64,000 nt of DNA, from positions 149,906 through 213,905 of the forward strand of contig CAIZWN010000044.1 in assembly GCA_903936705.1 (NCBI GenBank), in the 5' to 3' direction. Positions 17,410-26,581 of the stretch are shown here, in pieces. The DNA is from an uncultured Myxococcales bacterium (GTDB taxonomy: Bacteria > Myxococcota_A > UBA9042 > DTJE01). The stretch's first letter is position 1; the number at the start of each line of letters is the position of its first letter. The notes under the pieces were generated by a model that was not told the origin of the DNA, did not search any database, and saw only the letters and a list, made by a program, of their open reading frames with translations. The position numbers and the translations under genes are program-made.

Positions 17410-19860
17410 TCAGCCTACCTCGACCATGGTGACACCCTCGCCGCCCTCGCCCTGCTGGCCCTGCCGGAATCGCTTGCAATAGCGGCTGGTCTTCAAGTAA
17501 TCGCGGATGGCGCTGCGCAATGCCGAGGTGCCCATGCCATGAATCACCATGACCACAGGCTCCTCTCGCATGAACGACGCGTCCAGAAAGCGATCCACCT
17601 CGCCAAGCCCCTCGTCCACCCTCATGCCGCGGCAATCGACGGTGTTGAATTCCGAGCGAATGAACGGCTTGTCAGAATCGGGCGTGCCAGCCAGCGTCGT
17701 CGATGGGCGGGGTGCCGACGATGAAGACTGCGCGACAGAAGGCTTTGGGGTGTTCTTCGCCGCCTTTGGCTTCGGAATCCTCAGGTCGGCCAGCTTGACA
17801 GAAGACCTTAGCAAGCCGACCTGCACAGTGCCGCGCTTGCCATCGGCCGCAACCTCTACAACCTTGCCATCGGAACGCAGCGACCAAACGAACACCAAGG
17901 CCCCAACCTTGAAGCTGGCGGCGGGCAGCGGCTCGTTGGGCAGGTTTCCCAACAGCGCAGCCTCCTGGTCCATGTCGCGATGAACCTCGACCTTGCGATC
18001 CCTGACTTCCTGGCGTCGCGCAACGACGGTCGGCTGCGCCGTCGGTCGGGTGACCTGGGCCTTCTCGGCGCGCGCCTGCTTGGCAATCGAGTCCAGTTCC
18101 TCCTCGAGTCGCTTCATCTTCTGCAATACCTCCCGCCTGGCCTCGTGAACCAGACGATCTGCGTCGGACCGCAGGCGCACCAGTTCCTTTTCGTACTTCT
18201 TCTTGTCGATACCCAATTGATGTTTGAGGTCCTCGGTCTCGGCCTTTTCTGTCAGAAGCGCGGCATTCAGCCGTCGTGCCTCCGACAATGCGTCCTCCAG
18301 TTCGCGCTCGCGCCGGTCCACCAGACCCTTGGCCCGTTCAAGAATTGCCGTTGGAAATCCAGCCGATGCCGCCACGTCGAAGGGATTCGAATCACCCGAA
18401 GCCCCCTGTTCCAGGCGGAAGTCGGGACGTCCTGTACGCGCGTCGAAGCCCACGCGGGCATTAAGAAATCGAGGATCGTTGTCGGCCCGCCGCTTCAGCA
18501 GGTCGTAGTGGGTCGCAACCACGCATTCGGCCCCGCCCTGGACCAGCGTCTCTACGATCGCAGTTGCCAGCGCTTCTCCCTTGCGAGGTTCGGTTCCTGT
18601 TGCCAGTTCGTCCAGCAGGACCAGGGTTCGGCCAGGCGGGCGGCCCAGTATCTGGCCCAGACGATCAAGCTGGCCCGTGAAGGTCGAGACGGCGCGGTCC
18701 ATGTTCGTCGGATCGCCAATCACAGTCAGCACGTCGTCGTACCAGGGAACTACCGAACCCTCCCCTGCCGGCGGCAAGAATCCGTGGCGCACCAGCAGCA
18801 CACACAAGCCGATTGTCGACAGCGTCACCGACTTGCCACCCGCATTGGGACCCGAAACCACCAGGGCAAGGCCACCACCTGCGGACGGAAAATCCAGGTC
18901 GATTGGCACGACGTCGCGCCCAATAAGAACAAGTACCGGGTTCAGGGCATTGACAAGACGCAGGCCGTCGGCCGATCCGCCTATCGCAGGGCGGGAGCAC
19001 CGCATCCTGCGTGCCAGCCGACCTCGACCCATCAACGAATCCAGGCGCCACAAGGCATCGGCCAAGGTCCGGGCCTCGGCTGCGTAGCGTCCCAGCAAGG
19101 CCGAACGATCCGCAAGCACGGCGCGTTCCTCGACCCCAATACCGTCCAGGACCACCTTCAACTGGTTGTTGTCCTCGACAATCGCCTGCGGTTCAATGAA
19201 CAGCGTCTGCCCGGTCTGGCTGGTGCCGTGAATGATGCCCGGCACAAAGCGATGGTCCTCCGCCTTCACTGGCAGAACGTACCTGCCCTCGCGCAGCGAG
19301 TAGTATTCGTCCTGGATCACCAGCTTGATCCTGGGATCCTGCAGCATCGTTTCGATGCGAACCTTCACGCCCCGAGACAGGGAAACCGACTTGTGCCGCA
19401 ATTCGGCCAGGCGCGGCGAGGCCTCGTCGCGGATTTCACCTTCTTCGTTGAAGGTCATCGCAACATGATCGGCCACCGTGGACAGGTCAGCCACACCTTC
19501 GAACAGATGCGCGATACCTGGAGCGCTGTCCTTCAGATCACTCGTAGCCTTTCTGGCACTGGCGCCGACCGTCAGCAGCCTGGCGCAAGCAATCAGTTCG
19601 GCGGCAGCCAGCATCCCGCCCTTCGCGGCGACCTCGAATGCATGGGTCATGTCCTCGACGCCGCCCAGCGACGGATGACCGGGCAGATCCAGCAGGTCAC
19701 GGGCCTCCTCGACAAGGATCAGTTGGGCGTCAGCTTCTGCGGCGTTAATGATGGGCGGAAGAAATCGCACAAGGTTGCGTCCGCGGGAAGTCTGGCAGGC
19801 ATCAGCAGCCGCCTCGACGACCCGCGAGAACTGAAGGTCTTCCAGGGTCCGGTCGTCCAT
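17410..19860 (-). CDS. mutS2: endonuclease MutS2 / ribosome-splitting ATPase
   Basis: This 816-residue protein has the MutS2 domain order: core/clamp helices, ATPase with Walker A 'GPNAGGKS' (about 335) and Walker B 'LVLLDELATGTEP' (about 410), a long charged coiled coil (about 510-610), a KOW-like segment and a C-terminal Smr domain (about 735-816). In the Smr domain the usual DLRG is DCRGMR and the loop reads HGMGTSALR. There is no N-terminal mismatch-reading domain I, as expected for MutS2 rather than MutS1. Known roles are suppression of recombination and splitting of collided ribosomes (MutS2/RqcU). Last gene of a minus-strand unit behind a 36-codon gene. Confidence 0.93.
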   Translation of the reverse strand: MDDRTLEDLQFSRVVEAAADACQTSRGRNLVRFLPPIINAAEADAQLILVEEARDLLDLPGHPSLGGVEDMTHAFEVAAKGGMLAAAELIACARLLTVGASARKATSDLKDSAPGIAHLFEGVADLSTVADHVAMTFNEEGEIRDEASPRLAELRHKSVSLSRGVKVRIETMLQDPRIKLVIQDEYYSLREGRYVLPVKAEDHRFVPGIIHGTSQTGQTLFIEPQAIVEDNNQLKVVLDGIGVEERAVLADRSALLGRYAAEARTLADALWRLDSLMGRGRLARRMRCSRPAIGGSADGLRLVNALNPVLVLIGRDVVPIDLDFPSAGGGLALVVSGPNAGGKSVTLSTIGLCVLLVRHGFLPPAGEGSVVPWYDDVLTVIGDPTNMDRAVSTFTGQLDRLGQILGRPPGRTLVLLDELATGTEPRKGEALATAIVETLVQGGAECVVATHYDLLKRRADNDPRFLNARVGFDARTGRPDFRLEQGASGDSNPFDVAASAGFPTAILERAKGLVDRRERELEDALSEARRLNAALLTEKAETEDLKHQLGIDKKKYEKELVRLRSDADRLVHEARREVLQKMKRLEEELDSIAKQARAEKAQVTRPTAQPTVVARRQEVRDRKVEVHRDMDQEAALLGNLPNEPLPAASFKVGALVFVWSLRSDGKVVEVAADGKRGTVQVGLLRSSVKLADLRIPKPKAAKNTPKPSVAQSSSSAPRPSTTLAGTPDSDKPFIRSEFNTVDCRGMRVDEGLGEVDRFLDASFMREEPVVMVIHGMGTSALRSAIRDYLKTSRYCKRFRQGQQGEGGEGVTMVEVG

Positions 19861-19881
19861 TGGTCGTCCTCGTAAAGCGGA

Positions 19882-19992
19882 CTACAGCCCGCGGATGAAT
19901 CGCACCAGCAGCAGCCCCAGCAGAGCCACAAGGTAGATGCTCAACGATCCCAGGGCAAAGCGAACCATCGGGGTCGTCTTGACTCGCGGCAT
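19882..19992 (-). CDS. 36-residue single-helix membrane protein
   Basis: A short frame starts at ATG 19990-19992, 6 nt after the PRC/CBS gene's stop, and ends with TAG at 19882-19884, 21 nt before mutS2. GGAGG lies 9 nt upstream of the ATG and overlaps the end of the preceding gene. The peptide has a basic head (MPRVKTTPMVRF), one membrane helix ('SLSIYLVALLGLLLV') and a basic tail (RFIRGL). Unrecognised; its position between metal-transport genes and mutS2 and its good ribosome site argue that it is real. Confidence 0.65.
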   Translation of the reverse strand: MPRVKTTPMVRFALGSLSIYLVALLGLLLVRFIRGL

Positions 19993-19998
19993 GGGTTC

Positions 19999-21300
19999 CT
20001 ACCTCCGGATCGGGGACAGCGGCCCCTTCATGATGTCGTTGAAGCGAACCACTCCAAGAATGTGGTCTTCGGCGTCAGTTACCGGGACCATCCTGTAGTG
20101 ATACTTGGCAAACAGTTGAGTAAGGTCGTCCACGGTGTCGTCGGTCTCGGCAGTGACCACGGGAGAGGCCATTATATCGCCCAGCGTCTGGGGGTCCGGC
20201 GCCAGAACCAGTTCGCGCAGGTCAATGCATCCGACCAGGGTGCGCCCGTCCTCGCCCGTGACATACACGTAGGAAATCGAGTGCTGATCCCGGCCAGATA
20301 TCCGGATCTCGGCCAGCGTTGGCCCGACCTTCGCCGTCCTGGGAAAGGTCATGAAGTCCTGATCCATCAGGTCACCCGCGCGTGCCTCCTGATCGGCAAG
20401 GATTGCCTTGATGCGCCGGGCCTCGTCCTCGGGAACCAGTTCAAGCAGTTCACTGGCATCATCATGCGGCAGAACTGACAACAGGCTTGCCAACTGGGGA
20501 ACCGACATCTCGGTCAGAATCTGCTTGGCCCGCTCGCGACGCAGATCCGCGATGATCTGGCGCCGCGCACGCGGCTCGGCCTCCATCAAGGTCTCGGCCG
20601 CGGTTTCCGGGTCCAGGGCCGAGAACAGCGCCTCCTGTTCCTTGCCCGACAGCTCCTCGAGGGCGTCCGCCAGGTCCTGTGGTGGCAGTTCCGCAAGCTG
20701 GTTCTTGGTAATCGAAAGCGAGACTCGATCGGTGGCAAGAGCGTCCTCGTGGGACAGCGGTTGGACGAACTTCCACGAGATGAAATCATCCTTCATCCAG
20801 CGGGCGTTCTTCAGCCCCCACCTGCGCAGGAAGCCATTGAAGGACATATCGACCTGGACCAGCAGCATCCGGCCCTTCGCGTCCAGAAGCTGGACGTCGT
20901 TGACAACCTCTACGCGCCTGCCGTCCAGATCCAGCACATCCTTGCCCATAAGGTGCTGGTCCAACAGCAGCCAACCCGGCTGATCGACAAACGGAGGATA
21001 TTGCTGCCCATCGGGAGTCGGCATGACCACGACGGATTTGCGGCCCACCTCAAGAACACGGTCCCACGGGATGAACTCGGTGGGCTGACCCCAGCCATGT
21101 TCGAGATAGATGCCGACAGCCTCGGGGTAAGGCTCCTTCACGGCAAACACAAGGTCGGTAACCTTGCCCAGCGCCTTCTTCGTCCCACGAGCGCGCACAG
21201 GCAGCTTGATTATCTGCGAGAAGAACAGGTTCCTTGCGCCAGCCGTCTCGATGGTGGGTTCGGGCGCAGTTGCCGCGGGATTGTGCCAGGGTGCGTTCAT
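19999..21300 (-). CDS. PRC-barrel / MgtE-N / CBS-pair protein without a channel domain
   Basis: This 433-residue soluble protein has three parts. Residues about 20-170 form two PRC-barrel-like repeats ('GKVTDLVFAV', 'GKDVLDLDGRRVEVVNDV'). About 205-320 is an MgtE N-domain superhelix ('PPQDLADALEELSGKEQ', 'LLSVLPHDDASELLELV'). About 320-433 is a CBS pair ('DFMTFPRTAKVGPTLAEI', 'IMASPVVTAETDDTVDDL', 'HYRMVPVTD'). In MgtE the N and CBS domains sense Mg2+ and gate the attached channel. Here no channel follows; instead the gene starts one base after the stop of an Nramp-like carrier, so it probably regulates that carrier. Confidence 0.87.
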   Translation of the reverse strand: MNAPWHNPAATAPEPTIETAGARNLFFSQIIKLPVRARGTKKALGKVTDLVFAVKEPYPEAVGIYLEHGWGQPTEFIPWDRVLEVGRKSVVVMPTPDGQQYPPFVDQPGWLLLDQHLMGKDVLDLDGRRVEVVNDVQLLDAKGRMLLVQVDMSFNGFLRRWGLKNARWMKDDFISWKFVQPLSHEDALATDRVSLSITKNQLAELPPQDLADALEELSGKEQEALFSALDPETAAETLMEAEPRARRQIIADLRRERAKQILTEMSVPQLASLLSVLPHDDASELLELVPEDEARRIKAILADQEARAGDLMDQDFMTFPRTAKVGPTLAEIRISGRDQHSISYVYVTGEDGRTLVGCIDLRELVLAPDPQTLGDIMASPVVTAETDDTVDDLTQLFAKYHYRMVPVTDAEDHILGVVRFNDIMKGPLSPIRR

Positions 21301-21301
21301 C

Positions 21302-22624
21302 CTACCCTCCCCCCACCACCCCGAACCAGTCGGGGAACAGCGTACTGACGGCGAACAACGTAGACATCGCGATGACGAACAGCACGATCGACCAGTTGAC
21401 GATGTTCTGCCAGCGCGTGTTGACGTGCTGACCCATGAACGACGAATCGTTCAGCAGCAATATCAGGAACACCAGCAGCGATGGAAGCAATGTCACGGCA
21501 ACGACCTGAACGAACATCGTAATCGTGATGAGGGGCGCATCGGGAATCAGGACGACGGCGCCCGCGGAAAGCAGCATCAGCGTGTGAAGCACGTAGAACC
21601 ATGGCGCCTCGCGAACGCTGCGGTTCAGCGAGTGGGCCCAGCCGAAGACCTCGCCCACCGCCCACGATGTCGACAACGAGACGCACAGGGCGCCAAGGAA
21701 GCCGGCGTCGAAAAGTCCAATGGCGAACAGCTTTCTGGCCAGGTCGCCATGGTTGCCCAGCAACGGAGCCAGAGCGTTGGCAGTGTCGGCCGCGTCCTCG
21801 ACCAGGATTGGCGGGTTGGCGTAGTGGAAGGCAGCCCCGGTAGCGATCATGATGAATCCGGCGACAACACAGGTCAGCAACGCGCCAGCCAGTGTGTCGA
21901 TCTTGCCGAACTTGATGTCGTGGATGTCCAGACCCTTGTCAACGACCGATGACTGCTGGAAGAAGATCTGCCAGGGCGTGATCGTGGTACCGATGTTTGC
22001 CAGGATGATGAACAAAAGCTCACCGGTCCCACCGCCTGGGAAATTCGGGATGAACAGACCGTCGGCAACAGCGCTCCAGGCGGGCGATGAAGGTGTGTCC
22101 ATCGCCCAGAAGGCGGCAGGCACATACACCAGGTTGAATGCGCAGAAGAAGAGAGTCAGCTTCTCGAAGGTCCAGTACTTGCCCGTAACGGCAACCGCGA
22201 CCAGGACGAACGTGACAAACAGAACAGTGATCCACGGGGGGACACCGAACAGCGCCATCGCCGCGGTCATCCCGATGTACTCGGTGATCAGCGTCAACCA
22301 GTTGACGACGGCAAGATCACCCAGAGAGAACCATCCCCAGAAGGGACCGAACCCCTCGAAAATCGCCTCGGCATGGCCGCGTTTGGTCACGGCACCCAGT
22401 CGGACGGTCATCTCCTGGATGAAGTAGGCCATCGGCAGCAGGATGAACAGGATCCACAGAAGACTGAAGCCATACTTGGAACCCGTTACGGCGTAGGTCG
22501 AGATCCCGCCGGCGTCGTTATCCGCGACCATGGTGATGATGCCAGGACCCAAAACGGCCAACAGCACCAGCGTCCGCCGCTTGAAGCGGTGCAGCCAGTG
22601 GAAAGACTTGCTTAGCCAGTACAT
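21302..22624 (-). CDS. Nramp-superfamily metal carrier with altered metal-site motifs
   Basis: This 440-residue protein has about eleven membrane helices. Helix 1 carries 'VADNDAGG' (about 33-40) where canonical manganese/iron Nramps have DPGN. Helix 6 carries 'TTITPWQ' (about 213-219) in place of the usual M-P-H segment. The Met that favours soft metals is missing, as in the Nramp-related magnesium transporter (NRMT) group. A Mg2+ role is also suggested by the MgtE-like partner gene just downstream; both points are inference. The start is the ATG at 22624 with GGAG 5-6 nt upstream, not the longer in-frame 22645. First gene of the carrier-regulator-small protein-mutS2 run. Confidence 0.85.
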   Translation of the reverse strand: MYWLSKSFHWLHRFKRRTLVLLAVLGPGIITMVADNDAGGISTYAVTGSKYGFSLLWILFILLPMAYFIQEMTVRLGAVTKRGHAEAIFEGFGPFWGWFSLGDLAVVNWLTLITEYIGMTAAMALFGVPPWITVLFVTFVLVAVAVTGKYWTFEKLTLFFCAFNLVYVPAAFWAMDTPSSPAWSAVADGLFIPNFPGGGTGELLFIILANIGTTITPWQIFFQQSSVVDKGLDIHDIKFGKIDTLAGALLTCVVAGFIMIATGAAFHYANPPILVEDAADTANALAPLLGNHGDLARKLFAIGLFDAGFLGALCVSLSTSWAVGEVFGWAHSLNRSVREAPWFYVLHTLMLLSAGAVVLIPDAPLITITMFVQVVAVTLLPSLLVFLILLLNDSSFMGQHVNTRWQNIVNWSIVLFVIAMSTLFAVSTLFPDWFGVVGGG

Positions 22625-23018
22625 CGGCGCTCCTACTTCCCGCACGGCTCGAAGAAGCGAACAAAAAAACCGTTAGCGACTCAGGGTCGAGGCGTGGGAA
22701 TGGGAGCTTTGGGCCTGGTCAGTGGACCTTTGGTCCGATGACCGTGGCGCCAAGGCCCCCGCGCCGACGCGCGGGACCCCCGGTACTAGCACCATCGTCC
22801 ATGGAACCCTCGGTCAAGGGACAGTCGAAGATGACGACTCTGCAGCCGTCCAGACGGGCGGATTTGTACACCTTGGATGGGGGTGAAGTCAAGACTCGCC
22901 GATTGCAATTCATCACCCAGGCGCGCTAGCAGTGTCTACCTGGGATCCAGCCCGCCTGATGCAACCATGCAGCTCGACGCCATCCGGGATTTCCGATCAA
23001 TTCACGACTGCTGAGCGG
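22625..23018. other. intergenic region, no gene seen
   Basis: These 394 nt lie between argF and the Nramp-like gene, both on the minus strand, so they should hold the promoter of the metal operon. A GC-rich near-palindrome around 22758-22775 is the only structure noticed. No riboswitch fold could be supported by eye. Confidence 0.45.
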
Positions 23019-23999
23019 TCAACGGCCAATCGTTGCAACCATGACCGCCTTGATGGTGTGAACGCGGTTCTCGGCTTCGTCGAACACCCGGCTTTGCGCG
23101 CCCTCGAACACCTCGTTCTCGACCTCGCAAATGTCCGGGAACTGGCGCGCCATGTCGGTATCGTGGTTGTGGAATGCCGGCAGACAGTGCAGGAATATGG
23201 CTTGGGCATTGCCTGTCTGCTGGAACATCTGACGGGTGATCTTGTAGGGTTTCAGAACGGCGATACGCTCGGGGATCTTGGCTTCCTCTCCCATCGAGGC
23301 CCAGACGTCGGTGTACAGCGCATCCGCCCCGGCTACGCCTTCAGCGATATCGTCGGTGATCGTCACGGCGCCGTGGGTGCCCGCCGCGATGTCCCTCACT
23401 ACCTCGACCAGCGCTGGCTTCGGGAACAGGGATTTGGGCGCCACAACACGCACGTGCATGCCCATCTTGGCACACCCGACCAGCAGCTCGTTCGCCATGT
23501 TATTGCGGCCGTCACCAACGTAGGCGAGTGAACGCCCGCGCAGGCTGCCGAATTCCTCCTGGACGGTCAGCAGGTCCGCAAGAACCTGCGTCGGATGCCA
23601 GTCGTCGGTCAGGCCGTTCCATACCGGAACGCCTGCGTACTTCGCCAGTGTTTCGACGACGTCCTGCGAGTAGCCACGGAACTGGATGCCGTCAAACATT
23701 CGGCCAAGCACACGCGCGGTGTCGGCCACGGTTTCCTTCTTGCCGAACTGGATGTCGCCCTTGCCCAGGTATTCTGGATGCGCTCCCTCATCAAAGCAGG
23801 CGGTCACGAACGCGCACCTGGTTCGCGTTGACGCCTTCTCAAAAATCAGCGCGACGTTACGGCCCTCCATGGCCATACCCTTCACGCCTGCGCGCTTGTT
23901 GGCCTTCAGCGTCGCCGACAAAGTCAGAAGATCGGCAATTTCTCCCGGTGTGAAGTCCAGCAACTTCAGGAACGATCGACCCTTCAGATTGGCGGCCAT
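23019..23999 (-). CDS. argF: ornithine carbamoyltransferase
   Basis: This 326-residue OTC, of normal length, has the carbamoyl-phosphate loop STRTR at residues 57-61 and the ornithine-site signature HCLP ('FLHCLPAFHNHDTD') about residue 268. It forms citrulline from ornithine and carbamoyl phosphate in arginine synthesis. The start at MAANLKG is chosen because GGAG lies 5-7 nt upstream. No other arginine gene is adjacent, so the anabolic name argF (rather than the catabolic arcB) is from general likelihood. Confidence 0.93.
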   Translation of the reverse strand: MAANLKGRSFLKLLDFTPGEIADLLTLSATLKANKRAGVKGMAMEGRNVALIFEKASTRTRCAFVTACFDEGAHPEYLGKGDIQFGKKETVADTARVLGRMFDGIQFRGYSQDVVETLAKYAGVPVWNGLTDDWHPTQVLADLLTVQEEFGSLRGRSLAYVGDGRNNMANELLVGCAKMGMHVRVVAPKSLFPKPALVEVVRDIAAGTHGAVTITDDIAEGVAGADALYTDVWASMGEEAKIPERIAVLKPYKITRQMFQQTGNAQAIFLHCLPAFHNHDTDMARQFPDICEVENEVFEGAQSRVFDEAENRVHTIKAVMVATIGR

Positions 24000-24200
24000 G
24001 ACGACTCCATCAACGATCCCGGGCGGAGGATGCCGCAGGTTGATCAAAGGGTCAAGACTCGATTCCAGACTCGGATTCCAGACTGTAAGAAACTGTAAGA
24101 AGCTGACTAAATGTCCGGGTCATAAGCGGGAGTAGATGTCCGGTCTTGGAGCGAGGTGTTGCTGACGAATTTAATGAAACCCCAAGCGTCTTCGGAGAGC

Positions 24201-25643
24201 CTACCGGCGCGGTTGCGGAACGACCCAGCCACCCATGGCCTGCTCCAGCGCCATCGCGACCGCAATCGTACGGTGGTCGTTGCCGGGGATCGACGCGACC
24301 TGGCATCCCAGAGGAAGACCTCGGTCGTTAAGGCCCAGGGGGACCTGCGTGACGGGCATTTCCAGGACATTGAAGATGCCGGTGTAAATCCAGTTGATAG
24401 GCCGCAGCAGCGGCTTGTTGTGTCGCGGCGCGGGCTCGGGGTAGGACGGGTACAGCAGCACGCCCCCGGGACCCAGGCGGCGAGCGAGGTCGGCGCGCAG
24501 GGCCGCCGTTTCCTCCAGGAGTGGGCCGAAGCGTGGCGGAAACCGGGACGAAATGGCCTCGATCAGGCCAAGTCCCAGGGCGGGCAGCGTGTGGCGGCCG
24601 CGACCAGCGGCCCACATCAGGAATTCGAAGCCGAGGTTGAACGGGCGCCCATCGCCCAGCAGCGAAAGGTAGGTCGATTCGCCGCCAGTGGCGACCGTCG
24701 CCGTCCACATAAGGATGGCGCGGGCCAGGGCCGGGACGCGCTCGACCCGGATCCTGGCGCCCCGGGCCGCCAGGCAGGACGCGGCGCGGCGCTGGGCGGC
24801 GCGAAGATCCTCGGACACCGACAGCAGGCCGTCGTCCTCGACCGAAACAGCGTCCAGCCCCTCAAGGGACACGGTCGCGGGATCGCTCAGGGGCATCTCG
24901 GTGCAACCCTTGTCGATGCCATCGGGGCCAGCAAGCAAGCGCAGCAACGGGTACAGGTCCTCTGCCTTCCGGCAAATCGGCCCCGTCGTCAAAACCCGCA
25001 CCAGCCCATGTTCGGTGCACGGGAACTGGCCGGTGTTGGGGACCAGCCCACCCGAGGGCTTGTGGCCGAAGACGCCGTTGAAGAAGGCAGGCATGCGGAT
25101 CGACCCGCCAATGTCCGAGCCGACACCAAAGGGAGACGCCGCCGACCCGATCAGGGCGCCCTCGCCACCGGAACTGCCGCCCGAGGTCCGACCCGGGTCG
25201 TAGGCACAGTTCGTACGACCGTAGTTCGGGTTGCTGGCTTCCATCCACAGACACAGTTCCGAGATGTTGGTAACTCCAAGTGGGATGGCGCCGGCAGCAC
25301 GAAGCCGGGCCACCGCGGTGGCATCCCTGGTAGCGGGATGGCCTACGCGCGAAGGCAGGCCTCCGGTGTTTGGCATCCCGGTCAGGGCAAAGCACTCCTT
25401 CACCGTGCAGGGCACACCCAGCAACGGTGGCAGCGAGGCAGGGTCCTCGCGGGCAACACGAAGGTCGGCGGCCCGAGCCTCGGCACGTGCCAGGTCGAAC
25501 CGGTTTGCGACCATCGCGTTCACACGAGGGTTGACCTCGCGAACGCGGCGCGCATGGGCCTCGACGATCTCGACGGACAACGCGCCACGCTCGCGAATCA
25601 AGCGGGCCAGCGCGGTACCGGACAGTGTCAGGAACGGATCCAT
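24201..25643 (-). CDS. amidase-signature family hydrolase
   Basis: This 480-residue protein has the full Ser-Ser-Lys amidase apparatus: Lys in 'CTVKE' (about 82), the cis-Ser in 'RTSGGSSGGEG' (about 156) and the nucleophile in 'SDIGGSIRMP' (about 180). The family includes GatA, but no gatB/gatC lies nearby and the sequence is closer in feel to FAAH2-like amidases, so hydrolysis of a small or fatty amide is more likely than tRNA amidation. GGAGG lies 7 nt before the ATG. It follows the MBL gene by 16 nt and is probably co-transcribed with it. Confidence 0.87.
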   Translation of the reverse strand: MDPFLTLSGTALARLIRERGALSVEIVEAHARRVREVNPRVNAMVANRFDLARAEARAADLRVAREDPASLPPLLGVPCTVKECFALTGMPNTGGLPSRVGHPATRDATAVARLRAAGAIPLGVTNISELCLWMEASNPNYGRTNCAYDPGRTSGGSSGGEGALIGSAASPFGVGSDIGGSIRMPAFFNGVFGHKPSGGLVPNTGQFPCTEHGLVRVLTTGPICRKAEDLYPLLRLLAGPDGIDKGCTEMPLSDPATVSLEGLDAVSVEDDGLLSVSEDLRAAQRRAASCLAARGARIRVERVPALARAILMWTATVATGGESTYLSLLGDGRPFNLGFEFLMWAAGRGRHTLPALGLGLIEAISSRFPPRFGPLLEETAALRADLARRLGPGGVLLYPSYPEPAPRHNKPLLRPINWIYTGIFNVLEMPVTQVPLGLNDRGLPLGCQVASIPGNDHRTIAVAMALEQAMGGWVVPQPRR

Positions 25644-25659
25644 TGTGTCCTCCTCGCGC

Positions 25660-26490
25660 TCAGGGTTCCCAGGGACCTACAACCTTCAGACCACGTAAAA
25701 CACCCATCCCTTCCAGCACCGGCCCGTGGCCCGGGAACACGGTGTGGACCGGCAAGTCCTGCAGAGTCGCGATCGTGGCTTGCATCGACGCGCGATCGAC
25801 CTGAAGGGGGTTCCATTCCCCACCCAGGAAATTCCGCACGGTATCCCCCGTCACCAGAAACCCTGCCCGGCGGTTGTACAGCGCGATGGCATCGTCTGCG
25901 TGGCCCGGCGTTTCAAGGATCGTCCATCCCGGCAGGCCGGACAGACGCGCGCCATCTGTCAGGGGCAACAGTTCAGCCTGGAATGGGTTCGGGGCATTGG
26001 GAAAGCCGAAGCGAGGGCCATCGGGCCAATCCGACCTGGACGGGGCCGGAGCACCTTGGTACACCCAGCCCCCGACGAGATGCAACGCATCTCGGAAATC
26101 GGGATAGCGCAGCGGCGGTCCGCCGCGAATCGACTCGAAGGCGGCGCGACCAACGGCGACCGGCGTCCCCAGTTTCCGGGCCAGGGTATCAATACCCATC
26201 ACGTGATCGCAGTGCAAATGGGACGCAACGACGACGCTGACCTGCGATGGAGTTCGTCCCAACCACCGCAAAGCCTCCATCACACGAGGAACGTCCGCGC
26301 AGGATCCCACATCAACCACGGCGACCGAGCTTTGGGCCAGCAGCAGGTACGTGACGGAGTATCGGTTCGGCAAGGCCACCACCGTTGCGCCGGCGCGTGA
26401 CACTACCCGTACATCCGGAGCACCGGCTGGCGAAAGGCGAGCACCCCAGGGGCGCTCGGTAGAGAATGGTGCGGGGGGGAAGGAAACCAT
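25660..26490 (-). CDS. MBL-fold metallo-hydrolase
   Basis: This 276-residue protein has the metallo-beta-lactamase metal motif HLHCDH at residues 91-96, then 'PGHADDAIAL', 'LVTGD' and 'VFPGHGPV' as the further ligands. It resembles glyoxalase II/lactonase-like MBL hydrolases; the substrate is unknown. The frame is open far upstream, but the ATG at 26490 has GAGGT 5 nt before it and begins the compact fold. It lies 16 nt upstream of the amidase gene, suggesting joint action on an amide or ester compound. Confidence 0.85.
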   Translation of the reverse strand: MVSFPPAPFSTERPWGARLSPAGAPDVRVVSRAGATVVALPNRYSVTYLLLAQSSVAVVDVGSCADVPRVMEALRWLGRTPSQVSVVVASHLHCDHVMGIDTLARKLGTPVAVGRAAFESIRGGPPLRYPDFRDALHLVGGWVYQGAPAPSRSDWPDGPRFGFPNAPNPFQAELLPLTDGARLSGLPGWTILETPGHADDAIALYNRRAGFLVTGDTVRNFLGGEWNPLQVDRASMQATIATLQDLPVHTVFPGHGPVLEGMGVLRGLKVVGPWEP

Positions 26491-26581
26491 CGCGCACCTC
26501 GCAAGACCGACCCGGCCCGCGCACGAAGCAACAAGAATACGATCGGCGCCCGTTAGGAAGACGTCGACGGGCGAACACTGG

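Noticed and set aside
17980..19875. A 631-codon plus-strand frame
   Set aside because: It is the antisense shadow of mutS2, whose Walker and Smr motifs are clear.
24156..26240. A 694-codon plus-strand frame
   Set aside because: It is antisense to the amidase and MBL genes, which have catalytic motifs and ribosome sites.
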